The translations under genes were made by a program, and so were the position numbers. From contig NZ_CP011382.1 of the NCBI RefSeq assembly GCF_000734895.2, forward strand, positions 3,574,700 to 3,638,699: 64,000 bases of DNA, in the 5' to 3' direction. Below are positions 45,259 through 55,305 of the stretch, piece by piece. The first letter of the stretch is position 1. Each line of letters begins with the position of its first letter. Below the pieces are notes generated by a model that saw only the letters and a program-made list of their open reading frames with translations, made no database searches and was not told the DNA's origin. Source of the DNA: Calothrix sp. 336/3 (lineage in GTDB: Bacteria > Cyanobacteriota > Cyanobacteriia > Cyanobacteriales > Nostocaceae).

Positions 45259-46539
45259 CTAATTGCCCATGGAACTCTTAACTTTATTTATCCAACCTTG
45301 ATGGGTTTTTGATATTTGAGAATAGGGAATATCTGTATCTAAGATTAAATCAAACAGAAAGGGTACAAACAAGCGAGGAAATAATTTGTGGAAGAATCTG
45401 CCAAGACTTAATCTGAGGAAAAATTCTGCTACTAATAATTTATTGCGAGGGAATGAATAATCCGATAATTCTCTTAATGCATGGACATCAGGGATTCTTT
45501 TTTGAGAAAAACTAGGCAAAACTTGACTCCAATCATCATCATATTTTTCTAATAATTCTCCCAAGACAAAGACATCTTCTAGGGAAGAATTACAACCCTG
45601 ACCAATAGAAGGAGATACTGCATGGACAGCATCGCCAATGAGAAGAATATTATCTCCTTGGTGGAAGCGATCGCAACGTACAGTTAATACTCTAGCAAAG
45701 GGACGTTGCAGTAATGCGGTGGCTTCCTCTGGAGACATTAAGGGAGCAAAATCGGGGAAATTATCTTGAAAGAATGCGATTACTTCTTCCTGGGTGGACA
45801 AATTTACTAGGGGATTATCCTGACTACCGAAAATAATCACCCCGTTGAGTTGATTATCTAGTTGGGGTACAAGAATAATACGGGTTTTATCTAGATTGGA
45901 GGTATGAATTTTGTTACCTGCAAATTCTATACCTTGGCTCGGATTAGTCCTTTGGAAGAATAGAGACTTGTAAAAATCAGGGATATATTCTTGCTCACAA
46001 TGGAAATTTGCATTTTTTTCTAAGTAGGCTCTGATGTATGAATTTGCACCATCAGCACCGACAAGCAAATCGTAACTGACTGTAAATTGATTACCTGACT
46101 CAGATTGCAGGGTGACAGTATTACCTAGGTGGTTAACTTGAATACATTCACATGCAAAATGAATTTGAATTTGCTCAGAGCTATATCTTTGGGTGAGTTC
46201 TTCTAGGAGAACACCAACTATGCGGTTTCTGTCGATGGAAAGAACGGTATTTTTCCGGGGAATGGAGCGGGGTTTTTTCTGCTTTTGGTAAATGATAGTT
46301 CCCTGACAAAAAACACTTTGGTTGGCGATCGCTGTTTCTAATCCGGGTATATATCTGAGCGCTTTCCTCCCGCGTTCTTGCAGAGAAAGGGGAAAAGAAC
46401 GATTCCCTCGAATATTTTGGAATTGAGATTGGGGACGACGTTCATAGATTTCTACTTGATACTTGCCGCGAAGTAGTAAATAATGGGCAAGTAAGAGTCC
46501 GGCGGGACCTGCCCCGATGATGATGACTTTTTGTGCCAT
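45259..46539 (-). CDS. FAD-dependent monooxygenase (kynurenine 3-monooxygenase-like)
   Basis: 426 aa from the ATG at 46539 (MAQKVIIIGAGPAGLLLAHYLL). An upstream in-frame ATG at 46620 would add 27 unlikely residues overlapping mfd. The class A flavoprotein monooxygenase motifs are the N-terminal GxGxxG, the DG block LLVGADGANSYIRAYL and GDAVHAVSPSIGQGCNSSLED. The last one, together with KRIPDVHALRELSDYSFPRN, resembles the kynurenine 3-monooxygenase branch. The substrate is not known in cyanobacteria. It follows mfd by 37 bases on the same strand. Confidence 0.85.
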   Translation of the reverse strand: MAQKVIIIGAGPAGLLLAHYLLLRGKYQVEIYERRPQSQFQNIRGNRSFPLSLQERGRKALRYIPGLETAIANQSVFCQGTIIYQKQKKPRSIPRKNTVLSIDRNRIVGVLLEELTQRYSSEQIQIHFACECIQVNHLGNTVTLQSESGNQFTVSYDLLVGADGANSYIRAYLEKNANFHCEQEYIPDFYKSLFFQRTNPSQGIEFAGNKIHTSNLDKTRIILVPQLDNQLNGVIIFGSQDNPLVNLSTQEEVIAFFQDNFPDFAPLMSPEEATALLQRPFARVLTVRCDRFHQGDNILLIGDAVHAVSPSIGQGCNSSLEDVFVLGELLEKYDDDWSQVLPSFSQKRIPDVHALRELSDYSFPRNKLLVAEFFLRLSLGRFFHKLFPRLFVPFLFDLILDTDIPYSQISKTHQGWINKVKSSMGN

Positions 46540-46576
46540 GGTTTGGCTCAGATAATATTTTTCTCCAAAAGTTATT

Positions 46577-49500
46577 TTAATTGAGATTGGGAATTTCTCG
46601 TATTTTGGTAAAAGCATCAATTAAAGTATTTAATTGTTGTTCTGCCTTTAACACAGCTAATCCCCGAACTGTCACCTTCCCTGGAGAATAAACAAACCTG
46701 TTACGCAGACTTTCAGGTAAATTTCCTGCCAGAAGACTCCATGCTGGTTCTTCCATGGGTGTTTCCAGGATGATGTGTTGCTTACTTTCCGGTTTGATGC
46801 GACTGAAACCCAGCTTTTTGCCCAGTTGTTTTAATTCCATAACCCGTAATAATTGAGTTGCGGGGGTAGGAATATTGCCATATCTATCTGTCCATTCCGC
46901 AGCAATTTGCTGTAGCTCCTCCTGGGAATTAGCTGCTGCGACTGCACGGTATGCACTCACCTTTTGGTCGATATCGGGAATATAATCGGCAGGGATAAAG
47001 GCTGTCAGATTCAAGTCAATCTGTGTATCATCAACCTGGGGTATTTCTTGCCCTCGGATTTCTCGAATCGCTTCTTCCAACATTTCCATGTATAAATCGA
47101 AACCGATTACATCCATTTGTCCCGACTGCTCTGCTCCCAAGAGGTTGCCGACTCCGCGTATTTCCATATCTCGCATCGCTAATTGATACCCAGAACCCAA
47201 CTGAGTAAATTCTTGAATTGCCCGGAGACGTTGCCTTGCAGCATCAGATAGGGTAGATTGTTTGGGGTAAAATAGCCAAGCGTGAGCCTGAATGCCGGCA
47301 CGTCCTACCCGTCCCCGTAATTGGTAGAGTTGGGATAAACCAAAGCGTTGAGCATCTTCAATCAGAATTGTATTTACCCTGGGAATATCTAATCCAGATT
47401 CAATGATGGTAGTACAAACAAGGATATCTGCTTCCCCATTACTAAAGGTGAGCATGGTAGATTCCAGCTCCGCTTCCTCCATTTGCCCGTGGGCGATCGC
47501 TATTCTTGCTCCTGGAATCATTTCTCGGATTTTTTCGGCTACCTCTTCAATTCCTCCCACCCGTGGAACTACGTAAAATACCTGCCCACCTCGGTCTAAT
47601 TCTTGGCGGATGGCACTGCGAATATTTTCCGGATTCATGGGTGAAAGGTGGGTTTGAATCGGACGACGGGAAGGGGGTGGAGTCGTAATTAAACTCATTT
47701 CCCGAATTCCAGAGAGAGACATATATAAGGTACGGGGAATCGGTGTCGCGGAAAGTGTCAACACATCCAATTGAGTTTTCAGGGTTTTAATCCTTTCCTT
47801 CTGATTCACCCCAAAGCGTTGCTCCTCATCAATTACCAATAATCCTAAATCGCGGAAGTTCACACCCTTACCTAAAAGTTGGTGAGTTCCCACCACCACA
47901 TCTAACTCCCCCGTTGCCAAACGTTTCTGAATCCCACGACGCTCCTCTGCGGTGCGAAAACGATTGAGTAAACCCACATTAATCGGGTAGGGGGCAAAAC
48001 GTTCCTTGAGAGTATGGTAATGTTGCTGGGTTAAAATCGTTGTGGGAGCCAGGAGTGCAACCTGTTTACCTGCGGTGACTGCTTTAAAAATTGCCCGAAT
48101 TGCCACCTCTGTCTTTCCGAAACCCACATCCCCACAGACTAGACGATCCATAGGGCGATCGCTCTCCATATCCCGTTTGACATCCTGGGTTGCTTTCAAT
48201 TGATCTGTCGTTGCTTGATAGGGGAAGGAACCTTCCATTTCCTCTTGCCACGGAGTATCTCCAGGATAGGCAAAACCCGATTGCTGTGAGCGAGCAGCGT
48301 ATAATTTCAACAAGTCCACTGCCAACTTTTTAATGGCTTTGCGAACCTTATTTTTGGTATTTTCCCAAGCTTTCCCCGTCATTTTGTTTAATTCTGGGGG
48401 CTTTTCAGTGGTGGTGCGGAAGCGAGATAAGGCATTCACCTGATCAGCTGCCACCCGCAATAATCCATCAGCATATTGCACCACCAAATACTCACGGATT
48501 TCGTTGTTAATCGTTAGACTTTCCAACTTGAGGAATTTACCGACACCATGGTTGCGATGCACTACAAAGTCGCCGGGACGTAATTTATTGGCATCAACCT
48601 GTTTAGAAGCAGCTTTGCGACGTTTGCGAATATAACTAAAGGTTGCCAGAGAATGCTGCCCGTAAAATTCCCTGTCTGTCACCACCACGACACGGAAAGT
48701 CGGGAGAATAAACCCTTCTAATTCAGCTAAACCGGAATATTTGAGAGCAATGGGGGTATGATTGATGTGTAATTTTTCAATCGCTTGGTAATCGCGGGGG
48801 TTGGGAATAAATTGTGCCGGACAGTCGTGTTCTTGGAGTAGGGATACAGAGCGGGACGGTTGTGCTGAAATTAACCAGATACCAAAGTGGCGATCGCGCT
48901 CCTGTCTTAAAGCTTCTGCCATTTTCGCATAGGCATGGGGTGTCACAGGTACGGGACGACTGGCAAGATTTAATCCGTTGTGACTAGCGGATAAAGATGT
49001 TTCTGCGAGTTCCGAGAGATAAAGTTTTTTAAATCCTGTGGTTGCCTTCAGAGAATCGGCAAAGTAGCGGTGAGTCTTCGGTAATTGCTGAGGTAAATTT
49101 GCCGTCACTAGTTGCCATTGGGACTCAGCATTTTCCGTCCAGCGATCGCTATGGGCAGTACATTGCTCAACCTCATCAATGGCTATGAGGGTATTTTCTG
49201 GTAAATAATCCATTAAGGAAGCGGGTTGCTCAAAAGCTAAACCCAAAAATCTCCGACTTCCTTCTAAAAATTGATTGGCTGCCAGTTGTTCCTGTTCTGT
49301 ATCAGAAATAAAACCTGTAATTGTCTCTAGTTGTTCTCCCTGGAAAGCCTGACTAATTATGGGAGCAAAGCTAGTGGGAGTCAAAATTAACTGCTCAATT
49401 TTATCTAGGGCAGAACGTTGGGTGGCAGGGTCAAACTCCCGTATCTGTTCCACCTCATCTCCAAACCACTCTAACCTGACAGGCAGTTCCGAAGATACTG

Positions 49501-50074
49501 GGAACACATCCACAATATCACCTCGGCGACTCCATTGCCCCTCCGTCTCCACCAAAGGAACCCGCTCATAGCCCAATTGTGCCATTTTCACCCCAAATCC
49601 ATCCAAATCCAATTCCATTCCCTTTCTCAGGGTGATGCAAAAAGGTTTAAATACTCCTGGGGGCGGTAAATGGGTTTGTAATGCTGCATGGGTAGTGACG
49701 ATCGCCAGCTTCACAGACTGCTTTTCCTGGTGATTTTCCTTCACCAAATCTGCCAAAACCTGCATCTGTCCCCATACCATCTCAGTTTCGGGGTCAAAAG
49801 GTTCGTAGGGAGAAGCTTCAGAGGTGGGGTAAAAATAAATACTATTCCACCCCATAGTTTCTAGCTGTGCTGTCCACCGACCAGCTTCCTCTAAAGTTGC
49901 ACATACTAGTAAAATATTCCTCTGGGAGGTTTGAGCGATCGCCGAAGCCACCAAACCTTTGGGAAGACGTGGCGCACCATTTATACATACCTCTCCCTGT
50001 TTATCCAATTTGGAGATTAATTCATGGGTGAGGGAGGATTTACCTAAAGCGCGGACAAGGGAAGAGAAAGCCAT
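46577..50074 (-). CDS. mfd: Transcription-repair coupling factor Mfd
   Basis: 1165 aa. It removes RNA polymerase stalled at lesions and recruits UvrA. Domains in order: a UvrB-like N-terminal module (residues about 40-350), the polymerase-interacting CarD-like domain near 500 ([22 protein letters not shown]), RecG-type helicase motifs with Walker [11 protein letters not shown] near 645 and the DEEQ box [10 protein letters not shown] near 748, helicase C with [10 protein letters not shown], and the TRCF C-terminal regulatory domain. Length is normal for the family. Confidence 0.97.
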   Translation of the reverse strand: MAFSSLVRALGKSSLTHELISKLDKQGEVCINGAPRLPKGLVASAIAQTSQRNILLVCATLEEAGRWTAQLETMGWNSIYFYPTSEASPYEPFDPETEMVWGQMQVLADLVKENHQEKQSVKLAIVTTHAALQTHLPPPGVFKPFCITLRKGMELDLDGFGVKMAQLGYERVPLVETEGQWSRRGDIVDVFPVSSELPVRLEWFGDEVEQIREFDPATQRSALDKIEQLILTPTSFAPIISQAFQGEQLETITGFISDTEQEQLAANQFLEGSRRFLGLAFEQPASLMDYLPENTLIAIDEVEQCTAHSDRWTENAESQWQLVTANLPQQLPKTHRYFADSLKATTGFKKLYLSELAETSLSASHNGLNLASRPVPVTPHAYAKMAEALRQERDRHFGIWLISAQPSRSVSLLQEHDCPAQFIPNPRDYQAIEKLHINHTPIALKYSGLAELEGFILPTFRVVVVTDREFYGQHSLATFSYIRKRRKAASKQVDANKLRPGDFVVHRNHGVGKFLKLESLTINNEIREYLVVQYADGLLRVAADQVNALSRFRTTTEKPPELNKMTGKAWENTKNKVRKAIKKLAVDLLKLYAARSQQSGFAYPGDTPWQEEMEGSFPYQATTDQLKATQDVKRDMESDRPMDRLVCGDVGFGKTEVAIRAIFKAVTAGKQVALLAPTTILTQQHYHTLKERFAPYPINVGLLNRFRTAEERRGIQKRLATGELDVVVGTHQLLGKGVNFRDLGLLVIDEEQRFGVNQKERIKTLKTQLDVLTLSATPIPRTLYMSLSGIREMSLITTPPPSRRPIQTHLSPMNPENIRSAIRQELDRGGQVFYVVPRVGGIEEVAEKIREMIPGARIAIAHGQMEEAELESTMLTFSNGEADILVCTTIIESGLDIPRVNTILIEDAQRFGLSQLYQLRGRVGRAGIQAHAWLFYPKQSTLSDAARQRLRAIQEFTQLGSGYQLAMRDMEIRGVGNLLGAEQSGQMDVIGFDLYMEMLEEAIREIRGQEIPQVDDTQIDLNLTAFIPADYIPDIDQKVSAYRAVAAANSQEELQQIAAEWTDRYGNIPTPATQLLRVMELKQLGKKLGFSRIKPESKQHIILETPMEEPAWSLLAGNLPESLRNRFVYSPGKVTVRGLAVLKAEQQLNTLIDAFTKIREIPNLN

Positions 50075-50433
50075 AGTTTGCTAAACAGGTGTGGAAGCGT
50101 TCTGAACGGCAATCGACAATCATAACGTTTACTCTAACCATTGTGAACTACTCTGGCTTAGTTAAAGATATTCCAGTGGAACGCCTCTACAGGGATTTTT
50201 GTTTTCCGACAAAATGCTAGCAACTATAATTCATTACTACATTCAACAACGCCTAGCATAGATTCAAGGTGATTATCTGATGCAGACATATCTAGTGTGA
50301 AGCTGTCGCACTTCGGAATGTCAATTCCAGAAAGTCCCAAATTCGGGTAGAAAAAATCTCACCCATAACCGATTCATAACCCATCCATATTCCCCAGTCG
50401 ATAGTCTAAACGGACACAAGCATATATGAGGAT
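50075..50433. other. Divergent spacer mfd / metallophosphoesterase
   Basis: About 360 bases containing the promoters of two divergent genes. No further gene recognised. Confidence 0.5.
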
Positions 50434-51567
50434 ATGGTTATGATAAGGCTTGACCAATCAGTGTTTCGCCACTTTCCCACTGCAAACTTCCTGCGTAAAA
50501 TATCTATACTCCTGGTAACTTTACCCCTATTAACGTCCGCAACCAGCAAACTAGTAGTTGCCAGAGAGAGCGCGATCGCACCCTATGAAATTGGATTGTG
50601 GGGTGATTTACCTTACTCCCAGGAACAGGAGGTGGGTGTCACCAGGTTGATTGATGATATGAATGCCCAAAATCTGGCTTTCACCGTTCATAATGGCGAT
50701 CTCAAAGCAGGTTCTAATAGTCTTTGTGATAATGCACTCTACGCCAAAGCCCTAGACTATTTCAACGCCCTAAAAGCACCCGCAGCTTTTACCCCAGGTG
50801 ATAATGATTGGACGGATTGCGATCGCCCCTCCAATGGTGCATACAACTCCCTCGAACGTCTTGACTACGAGCGTCAGGTATTCTTCAACACCAAGTTTAC
50901 CCTGGGGCAGCGTCGCTTAGCCCAGACAGTACAGAATTCACCCCTGTGTCTTGGTGTTAATGGTCCAGTACCCTGTGTCGAAAATCGGCGATGGACAGTA
51001 GGTCGAGTCACCTATGCAACTCTCAATATCCAAGGTTCCTGTAACAATCTATGTGATACTGCACCCAATCCCGAAGAATATACCGCACGCAATATCGCTA
51101 ACATTGCATGGATGAAAGAGACTTTTCAAGTGGCAAAGGAACGTAAATCTGCGGCGGTAATGTTGATTTCCCAAGCTAATCCAGGATGGGATTTGAGCGA
51201 TCCAACCAGAGCGCCTTTGCGTGACCCCAAGACACTGGTGCAAACCGATGGACAACCGGATGGTTTCAAAGACTTTTTATTAGCATTGCGCACCGAGGCG
51301 ATCGCTTTCCGTAAACCTATTGCCTACGTCCATGGTGACTCCCACTACTACCGTATTGACAAACCATTCCTGGATGCTCAAGGTAGACGACTAGAAAACT
51401 TTACTCGTGTTGAGACATTTGGTAATAATCAAGCAAATGGTACCAACGATGTCCAGTGGCTAAAAGTCACCGTTAATTCCCGCAGTCGAGAAGTATTTTC
51501 CTATCAACCCCAGATTGTTCCCAGCAATAGAGTAGCGGTTCCGGCTCCCACACCATACGGCTTCTAA
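50434..51567 (+). CDS. Secreted calcineurin-like metallophosphoesterase
   Basis: 377 aa with a cleavable signal peptide (hydrophobic stretch about 20-40). Metallophosphoesterase motifs can be followed: GLWGDLPYS, then HNGDLKAGS, TPGDNDWTDC and, near the end, YVHGDSHYYRIDKP. Cysteines are frequent (SLCDN, TDCDRP, SPLCLG, VPCVENR, SCNNLC), suggesting disulfides in the periplasm. Substrate unknown; phosphate release from organic esters is a fair guess. Single gene with a strong hairpin downstream. Confidence 0.82.
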   Translation: MVMIRLDQSVFRHFPTANFLRKISILLVTLPLLTSATSKLVVARESAIAPYEIGLWGDLPYSQEQEVGVTRLIDDMNAQNLAFTVHNGDLKAGSNSLCDNALYAKALDYFNALKAPAAFTPGDNDWTDCDRPSNGAYNSLERLDYERQVFFNTKFTLGQRRLAQTVQNSPLCLGVNGPVPCVENRRWTVGRVTYATLNIQGSCNNLCDTAPNPEEYTARNIANIAWMKETFQVAKERKSAAVMLISQANPGWDLSDPTRAPLRDPKTLVQTDGQPDGFKDFLLALRTEAIAFRKPIAYVHGDSHYYRIDKPFLDAQGRRLENFTRVETFGNNQANGTNDVQWLKVTVNSRSREVFSYQPQIVPSNRVAVPAPTPYGF

Positions 51568-51612
51568 TCAGCACCCTGTATTTTTTTACAATCGTTATTT
51601 TCAACGTCGCTC

Positions 51613-51650
51613 GACCTAAAACTCTTGCTTTGTAGTGAGAGTTTTAGGTC
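51613..51650 (+). terminator. Strong stem-loop after the metallophosphoesterase gene
   Basis: GACCTAAAACTCT (51613-51625) pairs perfectly with AGAGTTTTAGGTC (51638-51650) around a 12-base loop, 45 bases past the stop. No T-run follows on this strand, so it is a 3'-end structure or weak terminator. The rest of the spacer to 52205 holds no recognisable gene. Confidence 0.55.
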
Positions 51651-52205
51651 AATAAAATTCACCCTTATCAAGCCAGTAATTTTACGCAATAGCCCATTAA
51701 TCCCAAGGAAAAATCAAGTAATTTCACGGTATTAAAAATTCCCAAAATTAGGAATTAATTGGATAATTGTCTAATTCATCAATTCTATAAACATACTTCT
51801 AAGTATACGTAAAAATCATAGATTCTCTTGCATCATGGTCTAAACAATGTTAACTTGATGGGAGCTTTATATAAATATTCTGTCAGACAATAATATCAAT
51901 CGATAGAAAGTCTTTGTTATTGTTTGACCTGTGATAAGTCTCCTTAATTATCAATTCTGTTAGGTATAGAGTGCGCATGATATTAAGGAGAGGGAAGTGT
52001 CTTCAAGTTATTAGGGTTATTTCAGAATTTAATTGCTAACGAAAACTGGCATTACAAATTTTTAAAAGCATCTCCATTTAATGATTTTGCCTTCACAGTA
52101 ATTAAAATTGATGTGTCAGATGTTTTATTTCGCTTTGGAAAATAATAATAATTATTATCTTTTCTTTTATATAGGAATGAAGAATTTTAAAGATAAAGTG
52201 CATAT

Positions 52206-53363
52206 ATGTTGAAAATTTTGATAATTGATGATGACCCAATTGTAAGAACTGTCTTAAAGAGAACTTTAGAAAATCAAGGTTATCAAGTAACAATTGCCCA
52301 AAACGGAGAAGACGGGATTAAATATGCCAAAGAAATTAAACCGGCACTAATTATTTGTGACTGGATGATGTCTTGTATCGATGGTTTAGAAGTTTGTCGT
52401 CGCATCAAAACAGAACCAGATTTAAAAACTACATTCTTTATCTTATTAACTGCAAAAGGGGCACAAAGGGGAGAGGAAGAAGATAGGGTTCGTGGATTAG
52501 ATGCAGGTGCAGACGAGTTTATTTCTAAACCCATTGAAATGAATGAGTTGAAAGCACGAGTTCGTGCAGGGTTGAGACTATACCAATTACACGAGGATTT
52601 AAAACTTCAAAAACAAACTTTAGAAGTATTAAACCAAAATTTACGAGATGAATTAGCAGAAGCAGCTGACTACGTGCAGTCACTTTTACCCTCCCCTCTC
52701 CTCGGTAAAGTTAGCACCGAAACATTATTTATTCCTTCTGCTCAATTGGGAGGTGATTGTTTTGATTATTACTGGATTGATGATGATAATTTAGTTATTT
52801 ATTTACTCGATGTTTCAGGACATGGTGTAGGTTCCGCTTTGCTTTCTGTCTCAGTACTAAATTTACTGCGATCGCAATCATTACCTAATACGGATTTCCG
52901 TAAACCTGGTGAAGTTTTAAAAGCGCTAAATCAGAATTTTCAAATGAGCGCCCATGGTGATAAATACTTTACTATTTGGTATGGAGTTTACAATTTTTCT
53001 GCGCAACAGCTAATTTATGCTAGTGCGGGACATCCGTCTGGAATTTTGTTATCTCAAAACTCTCAAAATCTGGCAGAAGTAAAACAATTAGACTCTCTTG
53101 ATTTACCAATTGGCTTTATCCCAGATGTCAATTTTGATGAGATGAAACTTGAGGTTTTGAAAAATAGTAGTTTATATATTTTCAGCGATGGAGCTTATGA
53201 AATACCTCAGGCAAATGGCACAATATGGGGCATTGACGCTTTTATTAATTTATTGTTACAATCTCATCGACAGCCTTTAGACGATATTTTAAATAATATC
53301 AAAACAAGTCATGGGTTGACAAATTTTGATGATGATTTATCTGTAATCAGGGTAATTTTCTAG
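52206..53363 (+). CDS. Response regulator with PP2C/SpoIIE-type phosphatase output (RsbU-like)
   Basis: 385 aa. A receiver domain (residues 1-122) shows the acidic pocket IIDDDP, phosphoacceptor D52 in ICDWMM and K108 in ISKPIE. A helical linker (about 125-155) follows, then a PP2C phosphatase domain with AQLGGDCFDYYWID, LLDVSGHGVGSAL, SAGHP and IFSDGAYE. Such proteins dephosphorylate anti-sigma-factor antagonists in partner-switch cascades. No antagonist or anti-sigma gene is adjacent. It stands 473 bases before the polysaccharide locus on the same strand and might control it, but nothing proves that. Confidence 0.92.
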   Translation: MLKILIIDDDPIVRTVLKRTLENQGYQVTIAQNGEDGIKYAKEIKPALIICDWMMSCIDGLEVCRRIKTEPDLKTTFFILLTAKGAQRGEEEDRVRGLDAGADEFISKPIEMNELKARVRAGLRLYQLHEDLKLQKQTLEVLNQNLRDELAEAADYVQSLLPSPLLGKVSTETLFIPSAQLGGDCFDYYWIDDDNLVIYLLDVSGHGVGSALLSVSVLNLLRSQSLPNTDFRKPGEVLKALNQNFQMSAHGDKYFTIWYGVYNFSAQQLIYASAGHPSGILLSQNSQNLAEVKQLDSLDLPIGFIPDVNFDEMKLEVLKNSSLYIFSDGAYEIPQANGTIWGIDAFINLLLQSHRQPLDDILNNIKTSHGLTNFDDDLSVIRVIF

Positions 53364-53836
53364 GCAATCAATAATTATCAAACTTGTAGTGAGTGTTATT
53401 TCTTCATTCTCGATGGGTACAATAAATACGAGTGCGATAGAAATTTAGTTTGATACTTTAAAATCTACACTTTGACGATTTAAATTAGGGTAAAAATCAC
53501 ACGTAAAATCAGGCTAGTGTGAGAGATTTGGAAGTTGAAGTGTATTTTCAACCTAGGGGTAATCTGCCAGAAATATATCTTCAAGCATAGTTGTATGTAT
53601 TGTGCTGAATTAGGTGCTAGGAAGATTTATTGCCTGTGATTACTCAATTACTTGTTCATTAGTTATTCATTGTAGTTCTTGGTGTTGTTCATTTGTGCAA
53701 TAACTAAATAATTGTTATCAGTAGACATCTATTTAGAAATATATCTTTAGCACTGCAAGAACATAGCTAGCAAAGATATATAAATCTCTTTGTCTGAGAT
53801 TTTTAATTCTTCATTTTTTTAGGAGCATAAATATTT
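53364..53836. other. Spacer before the polysaccharide locus
   Basis: About 470 AT-rich bases with TTGTTCATT twice (near 53651 and 53685). It probably contains the promoter of the first DUF3131 gene. No gene recognised. Confidence 0.45.
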
Positions 53837-55279
53837 ATGAATTCAGATTTTGAACCTCCGCCAAAAAATTTGGTGATCATTGCATCCGCAGGAGGAGTTA
53901 TTATGGCGATCGCAGCAATTATAGGGTTGAATTTTTGGTCTAAAAATATTCAAAATAATGCTGTTGCCACACAACCTAATCAAGTTAGTAAACCTGTAGA
54001 TAAATCAGCTATTTCGTCAAATGACCCTGTAGGGATATTAGACACTAAATCCATCTTTAAGCCAGGAAATCCCGTAGCTAGTAGTCAAATTTCAGAGAAA
54101 AGTCTTCCAAAGGCTACTAAACTCAACCCAGATGAAATAGAAGTTGCTCGTCAAGCTTGGTCTTATTTCCAGCGTAATTGGAATGCCAAAACCGGATTAG
54201 TCAATTCCACAGATAATTTTCAGTCAGTAACAATGTGGGACCAAGCAGCAGCGATCGCAGCTTTGGTAAGTGCTAGAGAATTAAATCTTGTCAGCAAGGT
54301 AGAGTTTGAAAGCAAAATGGGGCAGATGCTGAAAACTTTAGCATCATTACCTTTATATAAAGGGGAATTACCCAATAAGGTTTACAACAGTAAAACACTA
54401 CTGCCAGTTAATTATGGAAAAGTAGATCAAAAGGAAGAAATTGGTTGGTCAGCCATTGATTTGGGACGGATGGCTATTTGGTTAAAAATAGTTGGTGCAA
54501 AATATCCTAAATTCCAAGCTCAAACTGAAAAGGTTTGGAAATCTTGGAAAGTTGACCGTCTCACAAAAAATGGCAACATGTATGGTACGAGTGTCATTGA
54601 CAAGAAAGAACAATACAATCAAGAAGGGCGTTTAGGTTACGAAAACTATGCTGCCTATGGTTTAAAATTATGGGGTTTGAATGTTGAAAAAGCCCTAGAT
54701 TATAAATCTAAAGCTGAATTTGTTAACCTTTACGGACAAGGTGTTCCCTACGATCGCCGAGAGTTTCATAATTCTGGTGCTAACAATTATGTTCTGAGTG
54801 AGCCATATATTCTTGATGGCATCGAAACCGGATTTAAATCATTGCCGAAAGTTTATTCAGACAGAATTTTAGCCGCTCAAGAAGCTCGCTATCAACAAAC
54901 AAATCAACTCACTGCGGTGACAGAAGATAATTTAGACCGCGCTCCCTATTTTGTCTATAACAGTTTGTATGTAAATGGGGAACCTTGGGCAACTATTACC
55001 GATACCCGTGAGAAGCATAATAATTTACGTTTTGTCAGTACAAAAGCAGCTATCGGTTGGTATGTTTTGAATGACACAGAATATACTCGCAAACTGTTTA
55101 ACTTTGTGACTAGTAATCTCAAAACAGAAAAAGGTCTATATAACGGCTATTACGAAGTTTTGAAAGAACCGAATCGTGCTTTAACCGCAAATAATAATGG
55201 TGTAATTCTCCAAAGTTTGCTCTACAAAAAAGTTGGACAGCCCCTTGTCAATTGGGCAGGAGTTAAACAACCTAAATAA
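53837..55279 (+). CDS. DUF3131 protein, membrane-anchored
   Basis: 480 aa. One N-terminal membrane helix (residues 11-33) and a Ser/Pro/Gln-rich tether precede a DUF3131 domain (about 95-475). Conserved blocks recur in all four copies of the locus: TMWDQAAA, KGELPNKVYN, IGWSAIDLGRMA, EGRLGYENYAAYG, SEPYILDGIETG, LTAVTEDNLDRAPYFVYN and LTANNNGVILQSLLY. Invariant acidic residues (D of MWD, E of GELPN, E of TEDN) sit where a glycosidase could use them. Family function is unknown to me; helix-rich repeats and GT2 neighbours suggest a role on polysaccharide. TTAGGAGC lies 9 bases before the ATG. Confidence 0.85.
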   Translation: MNSDFEPPPKNLVIIASAGGVIMAIAAIIGLNFWSKNIQNNAVATQPNQVSKPVDKSAISSNDPVGILDTKSIFKPGNPVASSQISEKSLPKATKLNPDEIEVARQAWSYFQRNWNAKTGLVNSTDNFQSVTMWDQAAAIAALVSARELNLVSKVEFESKMGQMLKTLASLPLYKGELPNKVYNSKTLLPVNYGKVDQKEEIGWSAIDLGRMAIWLKIVGAKYPKFQAQTEKVWKSWKVDRLTKNGNMYGTSVIDKKEQYNQEGRLGYENYAAYGLKLWGLNVEKALDYKSKAEFVNLYGQGVPYDRREFHNSGANNYVLSEPYILDGIETGFKSLPKVYSDRILAAQEARYQQTNQLTAVTEDNLDRAPYFVYNSLYVNGEPWATITDTREKHNNLRFVSTKAAIGWYVLNDTEYTRKLFNFVTSNLKTEKGLYNGYYEVLKEPNRALTANNNGVILQSLLYKKVGQPLVNWAGVKQPK

Positions 55280-55305
55280 ATTATCTCATTTAACACAATT
55301 AGAAC

